From Actinostola sp. cb2023 (taxonomy: Eukaryota; Cnidaria; Anthozoa; Actiniaria; Actinostolidae): a stretch of 64,000 nucleotides of DNA. This document shows, one piece after another, positions 1-11,234 of this stretch. The notes under the pieces were generated by a model that saw only the letters and a program-made list of their open reading frames with translations, did no database searches and was not told the origin of the DNA. A program made the position numbers and the translations under genes. Position 1 is the stretch's first letter. Every line of letters begins with the position of its first letter. The stretch lies in NCBI GenBank assembly GCA_033675265.1, contig JAUJYZ010001569.1, positions 124,001-188,000 of the forward strand, in the 5' to 3' direction.

Positions 1-139
1 AAATGCAGGTTGTTTTATGCGGGTTTTTACTTTAGCAAGTTATTCTATTTCCCAGTCAAAACCAAGAAAAAATGATATTAACATCATACATAAGTTACTG
101 ATATGAATTTCTTGTAAATAAATTGTGCAAACATCTTGG

Positions 140-3100
140 TCATCGTTGTTGCTTTGGGGGATTTCTTAAAAGACGTGACAACTGCTCCTATAAATAATAA
201 TAATAATAATAACTTTATTACTGTGTGTAAAAAAAAAAAGATTCATATGAACAAAATTAGAATCAAAACCTACCAAAAAATAAGATTTTCCTGATTTATT
301 TAGGAGAAACATAAGAATTCTAATCATTACATGTATATGTATGGAAAGTACATGGTTAAACTTTCTGGGTTACCTGTAAAAGCTCTAAATTTTTCCTTGC
401 TTGTTCATTCAGGCGTGGAACCTGGGATGGGCTCAGATGGCAATCAGACGTAAACTGGAGAGACTGAACAAATGAGCACATAAAAAGTTAGGACACAATT
501 TGCAATGAAACTACAGTACAGTCAAACCTCTACTAAATGTAACAGCCTGTGGTCCCGGTTGCACGAAAGGTGGTAAGCAATATCCACCAGATGAGTCATA
601 TCCAACGGATAAAGTTTATTGGATAACTGCATCAATTTTATCTGTTGGATAAGACTTATCCGGTGGATAGCGGGCCATGTTTTTTTTTGTCCCAGCCACC
701 GCCATACATGTTGTTATGGAGACCTCACCACAAAAGGCCACCTATGCACTTGTGGGCTGTTGTGGAGAGATTCAATGATCAATACCTTTCCATCTCCCAT
801 TGGCACGGACACCTGGGCAGTATGAGAAGGTGTAGTGACATTAGCTAGAGGTGATCCACTCATAGACATAATCCTGAAAACACAAAGAAGTTAAAGAAAC
901 GATCATCATTTATATAACACACTTTACTATGTATATATAATCAAATACACCTTACAAAGCTCAGAGCGAGAGAGATACAGACTGTGCAATAGTAAGGCAG
1001 TTTACATTTCATATAGGGACTGAGAAGTAAGTAATATAATATATATACATTTATAACGAGCCAATAGCATTAAAGTTCTAAGCGCTGTATAAGCTCTCTC
1101 TCTAAAAATGAATATATAATAAATTATAAGAATAATAGTATATAACTCATTACTACACCTACATCATCTCCTTCGCAAACATTAATTATTATTTAAAGGG
1201 GGACTAGTACGTAAATCGTTCAAAGTTTGATTTAGCTGAAACTTCACTGAAATATTCTCAAAGACCCATACAATCACTGGTTAATTTTTTTCTCAAAAAT
1301 TCCAATGAAAAGTAATACATTTTTATGAATCTTTAGAGGTGCCAGTGACGTTACTGACTCAACCCAAACAATCATCACGGCTTCGCTCCATACATTTCTT
1401 CATGTTTAATGTCTTGAACTATTTTATTTCTATGAAGCTAAACGTTTGTGTGAAGGAGTTTTCTTACCTTGTATGTGCTTAGGATTGATTGTTTGACTAG
1501 TTTTCTTCAGTGCAGAGCTGTTATCTGAACAAACCGTTCAGATATTTTGATCACAAAATACAAAGAAATGTATGGAGCTGAGTTTGGGTTGAGTCAGTGA
1601 CGTCACTGGCACCTCTAAAGATTCATAAAAATGTATTACTTCCCATTGGAATTTTTGAGAAAAAAATTAACCAGTGATTGTATGGGTCTTTGAGATTATT
1701 TCAGTGAAGTTTCAGCTAAATCAAATTTTGAACGATTTACGTACTAGTCCCCCTTTAAGGCCCACACACACGGTGCAACTTTTCTTGCAACATTACATGC
1801 AACAGTTGCAGAAGTAGGATCGAGTTCTACTTCTGCAACTGTTGTGTGCAACGTTGCATCATGTGACACCCCCAAAAACCTTGTTGTGCAGCAAGAAAAG
1901 TTGCATCGTGTGTCTGGGCCTTTAGTTGTCATGCAATGCTACTCCCAATACAGTCAGGTTGCATGAGGACCAATGGAAACAGTTGCGAAGTAGGAGACTA
2001 CACCTACATGTATTTCTAAAAGGTTGTCACAGGTCATGAGATATAGGGCGTAGGGGACAAACACTGTAGCAGTAAATATGTTTCTTTGGGCATACAATTT
2101 CGGTATAAATAATATAAGGAGAAGAGTTTGCAACATGGTTTTAATACTGAATATTTCGGCTTCTCTCCAGAAGCCATCAACAGCAGTAATGACAATGGTA
2201 ATTGACTAAGCATATATACTAGTTGAATAGACGCAGGGGAATAGATTGTTCTTGTTTTTAGATTGTTCTTGTTCAAACAAAAACCGAGCTTGTGTATCTT
2301 GGTAAAGTGCTCAAGTATATAAACGCGGCATTAGTGAGGTGTGCTCCTGAGAGTGAATTTATAGTAAAACAGTGCACAGGGACCAGACTTCTCATAATTA
2401 TAAAGATGCCTGGCCCAAGGTGGACAATCTTGACAAGATCATGACAGATCTTGGGTGATAATGTAAATCATTTGATTGTATACAAATGCAGACTGTCATC
2501 AATAATAATTTCAACCCTGACCAACTAAGTTACCTTTCTCCAGCTTTAGGATCACGTAACAAGGCAGGAGTCACTGGTAAACTAGAAAATATTCTCAAGT
2601 TATGTAATGAATGCAACTGCATAATGCATGTATAATTGCCATCTTAAATGCACCGGCATATACCGTATTTCCTCAAATAAATGTCCAGCCTCCAATAAAC
2701 GCCCCCCCCCCCTTTCAGGAGAAAAAACGTTAATATACGCCTCCCTCTTTTAAACGCCTCCTTCTAATAAATGTCCCCCCCCCCCCCATAGAGGGGGCGT
2801 TTATCAGAGACACCCACTTGAAAGGGGGCATTTATTAGAATAGATACGAAAAACAAACGCTGATATTGAAAGATTCCTGTTTTTATTCTTAAAATGTCTA
2901 CGAGACTCATTACCGCTTATGTTTTTCATCGTATTGTTGTTGACTCGGGAAAAGTTTCAAAATTTGGAGTTTCGAAATAAACGCCTCCCTCTAATAAACG
3001 CCCCTTCTAAAACTTGGAAATATGGTACCTACATTATGTTAGGCCTATGGCAAACTTCGAACTAACCATGAACTTAATTCAGTTGAACGCATTCATGAGC

Positions 3101-6100
3101 TAATTTCAAAATTAATGGGTTCGACTGAATTAAGTTCATGATTAGTTCGATGTTTGCCCTAGGCCTAAGAGAAACTTATGTGTTTTACCTTGGATCAAAT
3201 TTTGGGGTTACAAATGGTGTCTGAGGAAAGCTACGCATTTGGCAGGCTGGAGTAATGAATTGGTTATTTATTCTGGATGCATTTTTCCTGATGAAAGTAA
3301 ACGAAATAACAAGTAAGTAACAATCTACATTAAAAAAGTAATAATCTACATTATATTTATAATGAACGTTACAGTAAATAGAAATTCAGTCAAATCTACT
3401 GCAGTTTATAATAGCCTGCATGTAATGCTCATTCATTCATTAACTATCTATGCAAACCTGGTGCTTCTCCTTCCCATTGTTGCCGGAGGAGGCATTCCAT
3501 TTTCTGTCTTCTGTTGTTTTGTTTTGGATTTGCAAGATGGTGATGAAGCAACATTTTTCCTCTATAATATAACACAGAATTTACAATATAAATAAATAAC
3601 TAAAATCTCAATAATAAATAAATACATTGATGTAAAAGACCCGATGCATGTTTTGGTACAAAGTGTTTTCAAGTTTGAAATTATGGACTTGTAGAAGTTT
3701 TGTACCACATGTATTATGTACCTTCCTAGTGGACCTCAAACTCCTTCCTGTCGATATTGGTTCTGTCACCTTTAGAAACGTAAAACTGGATTATTTATTG
3801 GATAGATAGCATAGGGTAATCACATAAAAATCATTGCATCAAATGATGGAGTATCATCACAACTTTTGCATAAAGTAGGCATCATGTCCATTGAAGTGGC
3901 CAATGATGTCCTGTCATGTTTGCAGTACTCAGGAACCACGGAGCACCCTTGAAAGTGTGGGGGGAAGGGCTGGATATACTGTCTAGTAGACCAGTATATT
4001 AGACAACAGCTTATTGTGACTTGTCACGTTTTGGTTAAAAGTGGGGGACCAAAGCCTCCCCAGCCCCCCCTGTCTCTGTGTTCCCTGGTACATAAGCGGC
4101 AGGAGTAGGACAAGTTGCTGATAGATGGTCACACCAACACTGTGTGTTTGTAAGCTGTTTATCACTTACTTCTGGCTTCTGGCCCCTCTGTTTTTTTCTG
4201 TTGGACTGTGCTGGAGTTAGCATGGTAGCATTTGTCTTATCTTCTAAAGGTACCCTATTACTATGTAAAATAAGTATTGTACCAGTCACCTATAATCTGA
4301 AAATTGATACATTGTACCTTTTCTATTCCTATTTTATTAAATTGTATTTGAATTTGGATGCAATTCAGAGGTGGAAGAGTTAGTCTAAAGATCAGCCAAT
4401 ATCATAGAGTTGTTTTCATATGAGTGGCAAACCTACGGCATGGAGTTACTGAGTTACAATGTACAGTATGGAATTGCATAATGCTTGGACACAGCATGGT
4501 CACTGCACGAATACAATACAATACAAAACATACTGTAACTACTTCCCACTCATACAAAGGTGATTCTATCATCACCACTATGCTCGAGGATCCAGCAGTT
4601 TTTATCAAGCAAAACATTAGTGTGACTTCCGTCACCATCTATAGCCAATCAGCTGCTGACATGACTAGACATTCTATTGGTTTAGATTGAGACATAAGTA
4701 TTATTGAATACTTTACAGGTGGTCACACTTGTTTACACAGAACAACATACTTGCTTGGTGCATTTTGAAAGACAGCGTTGGCCATATCAGTTACAGCTTT
4801 TGAAGCCTTAAAGGAAAATAAATAAATCAAGTCAACATACATGCACCAAAAAATTTTTTTACAAATTATAAAGAAAAAAAAAACCATTTTGATTAAAAAT
4901 AGATACATTTGTAAGGGCACTGATCTAGGTACACTATGCATACATGTAGCACATAATAGAACGTTTTCCCATAACTGGGGTTAGGAATGCTAATGAGTTT
5001 GCTAATATGCTAATGAGCTGCATACCGTACTGCCAACTAAATTATATCGAAATAATATGCGTGAAGACGTTGTAATTTTAAAATGTTATTCTTATTGTAC
5101 TTTCTTTGAACTTGACATAATTTATCTGCATGTAAATGATTTTTTTACGTAAAAGAACTCGCCATTCTAGAATGTGCTTAACAAAACTAACGGTAACCAA
5201 GCATACATGTAGTATGGCGTGCTTACATTTGAATCTTCTGAGAAGCAGGAGCTACATGTAGGTAGACCACTAACAGCTTATTTGAACATAACATAAATAA
5301 CTGAAATTGAAAAGGGTATATCTGTGTAGTACGCGTTCAGCAGATCATTTCGGTCTAATAATTTAGTTGGCAGTACGGTATACAGCTCATTAGCATATTA
5401 GCAAACTCATTAGCATTCCTAACCCCAGTTATGGGAAAATGTTCTAATATGCATTTTAGTGAAACAGTAAGCAAATATTGGTAGTAATAATCATATTCAT
5501 TGTCAAAATAGGCCGGCAACCAGCGCACTTGACCAGCTGATCTGAACCGTGCACTGCCTGTTAAAGTGCATCATGTCTTGCCATTTTGATAAAACCTATT
5601 GACAACCCCACTGACTTTATACTCGGTACCAGAGGTTCGTAACTCATAAATGATATATACAGGGAGGGGGGGGAGAGTATAGCCGCACCTCTAGTACCCA
5701 GGGTAGCCGACTTCTGACGTGAATATTATATCTAATTACCCCTTCCAATACTGTTGCGTCAATCCTTCCACCAAGATCTGAAGATAAGAAAAGGTAATTC
5801 AACTGTGGTAATAAATTCAGTTTTACTGATAATAAGCTTTTAAAAATATCTAAATTAAAAATATCTAAATTAGACCATACCAAAAAAGTCACTTAGTTTC
5901 ATCTTCCTGACATGCTGTAAGAATATGCAATCAAGAAGTATTAATAAAAAACAGAGAAAGGATTCTAGTTTCTGTTTTTTGAAGAAGTTCACTTACTGGA
6001 GGTATTTTCATGAGTTCCATGTGATAAGCTGCTGTGATTGAAGAGATGATCGTCTTCACTTGAGACTTCATTTCTTCTACTCGGGATCTCACTAACGAAT

Positions 6101-6303
6101 ATAAGTACGTAGTTATTGCACCAGAGAAAATACGTCTTCTATGATCCAACAAAGAGGATGGGAATTAAACCTTGAGTATCAAAATCTTCTAAATACGTGT
6201 CCAACTTTTGTCTTCTTTCGTCTTCAGACATGGACGTTTCTGGATCACCTTCGGGTAGTGCAGGACGCTTACGACGCGTCCTTTGACCTTTTATTCGAGG
6301 CAT
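140..6303 (-). CDS. CDCA8: Borealin (chromosomal passenger complex subunit), 11 exons, 299 aa
   Basis: Borealin joins INCENP, survivin and Aurora B in the chromosomal passenger complex at centromeres and the spindle midzone. Coding exons on the minus strand: 6171-6303, 5997-6091, 5740-5802, 4751-4806, 4170-4260, 3458-3561, 3189-3272, 2534-2581, 786-873, 374-463, 140-187. All junctions are GT-AG, phases match, and the total is exactly 900 nt. The protein starts MPRIKGQRTRRKRP, then RRQKLDTYLEDFD and a helical part (RVEEMKSQVKTI, HMELMKIPP), matching the region that binds INCENP and survivin. The segment LFLSSDLGG aligns with the human LDYFALGG segment. The centre has PQTPFVTPKFDP and TPALLRDPKAGER, then ISMSGSPL-like IMSMSGSPLA, and the C-terminal part ends RLLRNPPKQQR. 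Human borealin is 280 aa. The identity rests on collinear similarity through the whole length. Introns contain several MITEs. The start lies 424 bp from the divergent TMEM147 start. Confidence 0.95.
551..676. mobile_element. Partial MITE of the GGTTGCACGAAAGG family
   Basis: This begins GGTCCCGGTTGCACGAAAGG and contains an inner inverted pair around TTATCC(A/G). It is a truncated relative of the complete element at 46235-46390. The sequence just upstream (518-541, CAGTCAAACCTCTACT) resembles one end of a different element seen complete at 54531-54717, so the site is a nested or mosaic insertion. It lies between the last borealin exons. Confidence 0.6.
1197..1754. mobile_element. MITE with ~190-bp inverted arms, TTAA target site
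   Basis: The element starts AGGGGGACTAGTACG and ends with its reverse complement, and both ends abut TTAA. The arms are nearly identical over about 190 bp, with only a few mismatches, which suggests recent insertion or gene conversion. A TTAA target is typical of piggyBac and Kolobok transposons. There is no transposase ORF, so it is non-autonomous. It sits in the borealin intron between exons 8 and 9 (2533-874). Confidence 0.85.
1758..1921. mobile_element. Short MITE abutting the previous one
   Basis: Inverted ends of about 30 bp start AGGCCCA and include GTGCAACTTTTCTTGC. The core has a second palindrome (GTTGCAGAAGTAG and its complement). It lies immediately beside the TTAA element, so one inserted into or next to the other. 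Confidence 0.75.
2661..3027. mobile_element. MITE with TACCGTATTTCC ends
   Basis: The ends TACCGTATTTCC and GGAAATATGGTA are imperfect inverted repeats. Inside are repeated AATAAACGCC motifs in both orientations and two C-runs (2700-2712 and 2767-2779). It lies in a borealin intron, ending about 160 bp from exon 7. Confidence 0.7.
3040..3168. repeat. Foldback hairpin, about 128 bp
   Basis: TTAGGCCTATGGCAAAC at the left pairs with GTTTGCCCTAGGCCTAA at the right. The inner arms (CATGAACTTAATTCAGT) also pair. It is probably a very short MITE. It ends about 20 bp before borealin exon 7. Confidence 0.7.
4404..4569. mobile_element. GAGTCGTTTTCGTATGAGTGGG-type MITE, copy 1 (family A)
   Basis: The inverted ends resemble ATAGAGTCGTTTTCGTATG followed by AGTGGGAA. 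Other members are at 25703, 35088, 48973, 53973 and 55178. This copy has diverged (GAGTTGTTTTCATATGAGTG). It lies in the borealin intron between exons 4 and 5. It has no coding capacity. Confidence 0.8.
4957..5446. mobile_element. Long-arm inverted-repeat element, 490 bp
   Basis: The left end TAGAACGTTTTCCCATAAC is matched by the complementary right end. The arms are about 90 bp and include repeated GCTAATGAG motifs. The middle has no ORF. It lies in the borealin intron between exons 3 and 4. Confidence 0.8.
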
Positions 6304-6727
6304 TTTAGACCGAAAACGACGGGATAAAAAGAAAATACGAAGAAATTCAACTCAAGCAGTCTCTAAAATTTAACGATGTTTTGAAAAGCGCGCCAGTCAT
6401 GACCTTGAGCCCGCGATATAAAAACGTGCCACTCAAATAAAGGGTACCAACCAAATAAAGTCCCTTTTTGAACATCGTGATTCTTGCATGAAAAAAGCTT
6501 AGAATTCAAGATAACCTACATGTCCTTGCAGGAAATCATTTTAGATAATGAAAGGAGATCATATAAGACTTTATAAATGAGATCGTAAATTAATTCATGA
6601 ATATTTTCTTTGGTGTTCTTTGTCGCAAGCAAAAAACGTACCACGTTAAAATAGACCCCTCTAATAATGTCCTTAGTCATCTGGCTCTATCATTGAGTTC
6701 ACATATTGTAACTAGAAGACGCTAAAT
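6304..6727. promoter_or_regulatory. Putative bidirectional promoter, borealin / TMEM147
   Basis: Only 424 bp separate the two divergent start codons. No repeat or other gene lies in the gap, so it must contain the promoters and both 5' UTRs. I did not identify a convincing TATA box or named factor site. This is inferred from gene geometry. Confidence 0.55.
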
Positions 6728-8814
6728 ATGACTCTATTTCACTTTGGAAACTGCCTAGCTTTAGCCTATTTTCCTTATTTAATAGTATATAAATGTTCTG
6801 GCCTGTAAGTGATTATAGATTTCGCGATTGTAATGCTTTCAATACCGTTGTGTTCTGGGACTAGTGCCAGTAGTGGTATAAATAGCTACTCGTGATTTTG
6901 ATCTTCTTTATGTCATCTGTAGGTCAGAATACAGCGCTTTTTGGCAATGTGTTAAAGCAGGAGGTGCTTATTTAGTCACTCAGTTATGTAAGGTAAGCAA
7001 GACTTGCGTATTTGAACGGTGATAGTTGATCTAGATACAGTAGATGCTAAGGGTGCGTTGGTGTACAAATTAATTTATTTTTGTGGCATCAAATTTCTTC
7101 AATAATTGTTCTTCCTCAGATGTTAGTATTAGCAACATTTTTCCCAATTTCAGATGTATCTCCTGATAGTATGGATTATATAGGGGTAAGTCAAAGTCTA
7201 CATTCAACTCCTTCTAAGCTCTTGTCCCTGTTACACAAAACTCAATTTCTCTCTCTCCAAGAGGGACACCCTCAGGTAATACTTGGTCCCAAAGGGTTCA
7301 GCATGGAGAGAGTTGACTGATATATGGCATATTGAATTACTGTAGATCATTGATCTTCATACTCAGTCTTGATGTTAATGACTCGTTTATATTTTGTTGC
7401 CAGGAATTTTTACGATCAACAATAGACCTGGCAGATCTTTTGGGCTTGTATTTAATCATGACCAAAATTGCTGGAAAAGGAGACTTAAAAGTTCTTGTTG
7501 CAGGTTTAGGTGAGTTATAGTCAGCAAGCTGTGGAGTAGAAGCAAAATGTGTCCAAGTATTGTCATGTTTTCACAGCACTTTTCAATATTACGCAGGATC
7601 AGAAGTTCAAACAGCAACTTTGTTTGGAGGTTAATTTGGGCTTCTGTCTTGTCACAAAGTCAAAGTTCTGAGCGCTGCTTGAGTAAAAGCTGGTCAATCC
7701 AGAGCATAGAGCGCTCATCTTTGAAAGCATCCACTCAAATCATTCAACGTGACATGCAAATACATCTCAGCTCTCCATTCAAGAGTTACTTACTTACTTA
7801 CTTACCTACTATATACTTACTTACAATTTAATACCATAATTTAAGGATGGTCCACAGCTGAGCTTGCCATGACAAGACTTCTTCCGCTATGGGTGGGTGC
7901 TCGAGGCATGGAATTTGACTGGAAATACATGCAGATGAGCTTTGATGCCAACATCAGCTTGGTAAGTGACATGTATTGTATGACTACTGTGCTTTATTCT
8001 TGGTGGGACATAAAATACAGGGTTAGACTTGTGTATCATTCTGTTTAGAGTTGTTTTCATATGAATGGGAAATCCCAAAAATCCCAGTTTTTTCTCTCTT
8101 TCTGGGTGTTATTCAGTGCTGTGGAGATTGAGTTTTTACGATGGGATGTTATTCCAGATAAGAAGATTCTTGTTGATACATTTCAATATAAAAAAGTTCA
8201 GCGATAACATATTATGACAACATTTCGACGTACTAACGTCATTATCAAGTCAAAATTCTAAGAAAGGGATGAGGTTTATATAAGCTAGTGTTCAATATAA
8301 GCTAGTGACTTGATAATGCTAGCTTTTGACTTGATAATGACATTAGTACGTCGAAACATTGTCTTAATATGTTATCGCTGATGTTATTCCAAGCATAGAA
8401 AGATCATTCCATTACATTTACAACATATGAAAAGTAGTGTCTTTTTGACAAATTTCTTTGAAGGGTCATCACATTGCTACGGCTACACTTGTATGGCTGT
8501 GGAGTAGGACAGACTTGCACAAGACATTTTTACCTGTTGTCATTGTATTCCTTGCTCTTGGATGCTACAAACCATTGATTATTGAGTAAGAATATTTTGT
8601 ATTGATATTATATGAATTGTTAAATATTTAATTTTAATGTCATTAATGCTTTTTCTTGTGTAGAGTCCTTAGTCATACTCTTGGTGTTCAGTCGTGGGCT
8701 TTGCTTGTTTTGAAGGCTGCTTTTACTGGATGCATGGGTTTTGTGGCTCTTCAACTCTACCTTGTATTGACTACAGACAAACAGCAATACAGACAGTCAT
8801 ACTCTTGGTGTTAG
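6728..8814 (+). CDS. TMEM147: Transmembrane protein 147, 7 exons, 235 aa
   Basis: TMEM147 is a multi-pass ER membrane protein that works with nicalin and NOMO in the back-of-Sec61 complex of the multi-pass translocon. Exons: 6728-6804, 6923-6992, 7120-7185, 7404-7509, 7846-7961, 8464-8585, 8664-8814; all are GT-AG and the phases close. The start [18 protein letters not shown] is almost identical to vertebrate TMEM147. It is followed by [32 protein letters not shown], the segment [15 protein letters not shown] and a hydrophobic C-terminal part. The length is close to the human 224 aa. The C-terminal end is odd: the stop codon falls inside a second, decayed copy of the last exon (next entry), so the final residues SYSWC are not conserved. 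It lies head to head with borealin. Confidence 0.96.
8045..8075 (+). mobile_element. One-end fragment of family A MITE
   Basis: TTAGAGTTGTTTTCATATGA followed by ATGGGAAA matches one terminal repeat of family A. No partner end is present nearby. It lies in TMEM147 intron 5. Confidence 0.5.
8198..8381. repeat. Foldback element in TMEM147 intron 5
   Basis: TCAGCGATAACATATTATGA at the left pairs with the right end AATATGTTATCGCTGA. The arms extend through CGACGTACTAACGTCATTAT. The short centre repeats the phrase TATAAGCTAGTG. It is a likely MITE. Confidence 0.75.
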
Positions 8815-8880
8815 TTGGGCTTTTTGAAGGCTGCTTTTACTGGATGCATACAGCTCTTCAAACTACCTTGTATTGACTTG
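8671..8880 (+). repeat. Partial tandem duplication of the last TMEM147 exon
   Basis: The block starting AGTCATACTCTTGGTGTT at 8671 recurs at 8795, a period of 124 bp. Both copies carry AAGGCTGCTTTTACTGGATG and CTACCTTGTATTGACT. The second copy has small deletions and supplies the stop codon (TAG at 8812-8814) by a change around GTTCAGTCG to GTTAGTTGG. Confidence 0.85.
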
Positions 8881-9464
8881 ACAATACAGACAAAACAATA
8901 CACGGACAGTAGATTTGTTGATTCATCTATTCCTTATAGAGATTTTTCCAGTACACACACCATCCTCAAACAAACAAACAAAGCCACAACCCTAAACCTG
9001 CTTTGTATTTATATAGGGTATGTATCTGCTATTAAATGGAAAATGTAAAACAACACCAATAAACAAGCAAAACAACTCTATTTTTAGTTTGTTACATGAT
9101 GCTGATAATGTGTTGTTGGTATTGAACAGTCAATAATAACAGTAATATAACACTGATCTGAATCAGTTAATTATGATGTTGATTTATTTTACGTGAGCTA
9201 AGAATCCATGGAACAGTTAAATGGTATAGATGTGCTGTTTGCAGAATGGAAAATTAAACCATGGGGTATTATAATAGCAATGATCTATTACCTTGTGGTT
9301 TAATTTTCCCACTTGTTTACATCCATTGAAATGCGACCTTCAAGATTTCTTTGATTGGAAAAAGATCAGACAACAGTATTATTATTATAACATGAGTATG
9401 TCCAGGCTTTAACCAATCCTACTATTATGAAACCTTTGAATTGTCACTCAAGCTCTTGTAAGTG
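8881..9464. other. Intergenic, no gene seen
   Basis: This AT-rich spacer follows TMEM147. It includes a short hairpin near 9240-9320 (AATTAAACCATGG against GTGGTTTAATTTTCC). I see no coding or RNA gene here. Confidence 0.5.
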
Positions 9465-10998
9465 ACTGCTGCCATTAGCGACTGCTGCTATAAGCAACTG
9501 CTCCCATAAGCAATCGCTCCCATAAGCAATGGCTCCCATAAGCAACTGCTCCCATAAGCAATCGCTCCCATAAGCAATGGCTGCCATCAGCGACTGCTCC
9601 CATAAGCGACTGCTCCCATAGGCGACTGCTCCCACGAGCAATGGCTCCCATAAGCAATGGATCCCATAAGCAATGGCTCCTATCAGCGATTGCTCCCATA
9701 AGCGACTGCTCCTATAGGCGACTGCTCCCATAAGCAATGACGCTCCCATAAACAATGCTCCCATAAGCAATGGCTCCCATAAGCAATGGCTCCTATCCTG
9801 CTCCCAGCGACCATGCGCTCCCATCGGCGACTGCTCCCATCGGCGACTGCTCCCATAAACAATGGCTCCCATAAGCGACTGCTCCCATAGGTGACTGCTC
9901 CCATAGGCAACTGCTCCCATATGGCTCCCATAAGCAATGGCTCCCATAAGCGACTGCTCCCATAAGTGACTGCTCCTATTGGTGACTGCTCCCATGAGCA
10001 ATGGCTCCCATAAGCAATGGCTCCTATCAGCAACTGCTCCCATAGGTGACTGCTCCCATAGGCAACTGCTCCCATAAGTGACTGCTACCATAAGCAATGG
10101 CTCCCATAAGCAATGGCTCCCAATGCTGCTACCATAAGCAATGGCTCCCATAAGCAATGGCTCCCATCAGTGACTGCTCCCATAAGCAATGGCTCCCATC
10201 AGCGACAGCTCCCATAAGCGACTGCTCCCATAGGTGACTGCTCCCATGAGCAATGGCTCCCATAAGCAATGGCTCCTATCAGCGACTGCTCCCATAAGCG
10301 ACTGCTCCTATTGGTGACTGCTCCCATGAGCAATGGCTCCCACAAGCAATGGCTCCCATAAGCAATGACTCCTATCAGCAACTGCTCCCATAGGTGACTG
10401 CTCCCATAGGCAACTGCTACCATAAGTGACTGCTACCATAAGCAATGGCTCCCATAAGCAATGGCTCCCATCAGTGACTGCTCCCATAAGCAATTGCTCC
10501 CATAAGCAATGGCTCCCATAAGCAATGGCTCCCATAAGCGACCGCTCCCATAAGTGACTGCTCCCATAGGCGACTGCTCCCATAGGCGACTGCTCCCACG
10601 AGCAATGGCTCCCATAAGCAATGGATCCCATAAGCGACTGCTCCCATAAGTGACTGCTCCCATAGGTGACTGCTCCCATGAGCAATGGCTCCCATGAGCA
10701 ATGGCTCCCATAAGCAATGGCTCCTATCAGCGACTGCTCCCATAAGCGACTGCTCCCATAAGTGACTGCTCCCATAGGTGACTGCTCCCATAAGCAATGG
10801 CTCCCATAAGCAATGGCTCCTATCAGCGACTGCTCCCATAGGTGACTGCTCCCATAGGCAACTGCTCCCATAGGCGACTGCTACCATAAGTGACTGCTAC
10901 CATCAGCGACTGCTCCCATAAGCGACTGCTCCCATTAGCGACTGGCATAGCGGCTGCTCCCATAAGCGACTGCTCCCATTAGCAACGCCTCCCATAAC
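9465..10998. repeat. 16-bp tandem array, roughly 95 units
   Basis: The consensus unit on the plus strand is CTCCCATAAGCGACTG, with a common variant CTCCCATAAGCAATGG. A few units have indels. The minus strand reads open in all three frames because 16 is not a multiple of 3 and the unit has no stop; the peptide cycle is GAIAYGSHCLWEPLLM. Predicted proteins of up to 237 aa here are therefore artefacts. Residual units appear again at 11191-11234 after an insertion. The unit resembles the ends of MITEs at 12333-12460 and 14461-14562. Confidence 0.95.
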
Positions 10999-11191
10999 AG
11001 GGGCATAGCCATGATTTTCCATTGGTGGGGTTACACTCCATATCGTTCACTACCAAATCCCCCCCTCCCCTCCTCAAACATATAAATTTAAAGAGTAAAC
11101 CCAGAGGAATGGTAAAGGTGGCTGTATTCGCAGGCTAGAGGAATGGGGGGTCACAGGCACCCTGTGACCTCTCCCTTCCTTTGCCCCTGCA
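10997..11191. mobile_element. Insertion splitting the 16-bp array
   Basis: About 190 bp of unrelated sequence interrupts the array. Its edges carry CAGGGGCA and TGCCCCTG, which are inverted. The array resumes directly afterwards, so this is most easily read as a small transposon inserted into the array. Confidence 0.6.
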
Positions 11192-11234
11192 TAAGCGACT
11201 GCTCCCATAAGCAATGGCTCCCATAAGCGACTGC

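Noticed and set aside
9444..10887. Several overlapping minus-strand frames of 94-237 codons
   Set aside because: All are translations of the 16-bp array in shifted frames.
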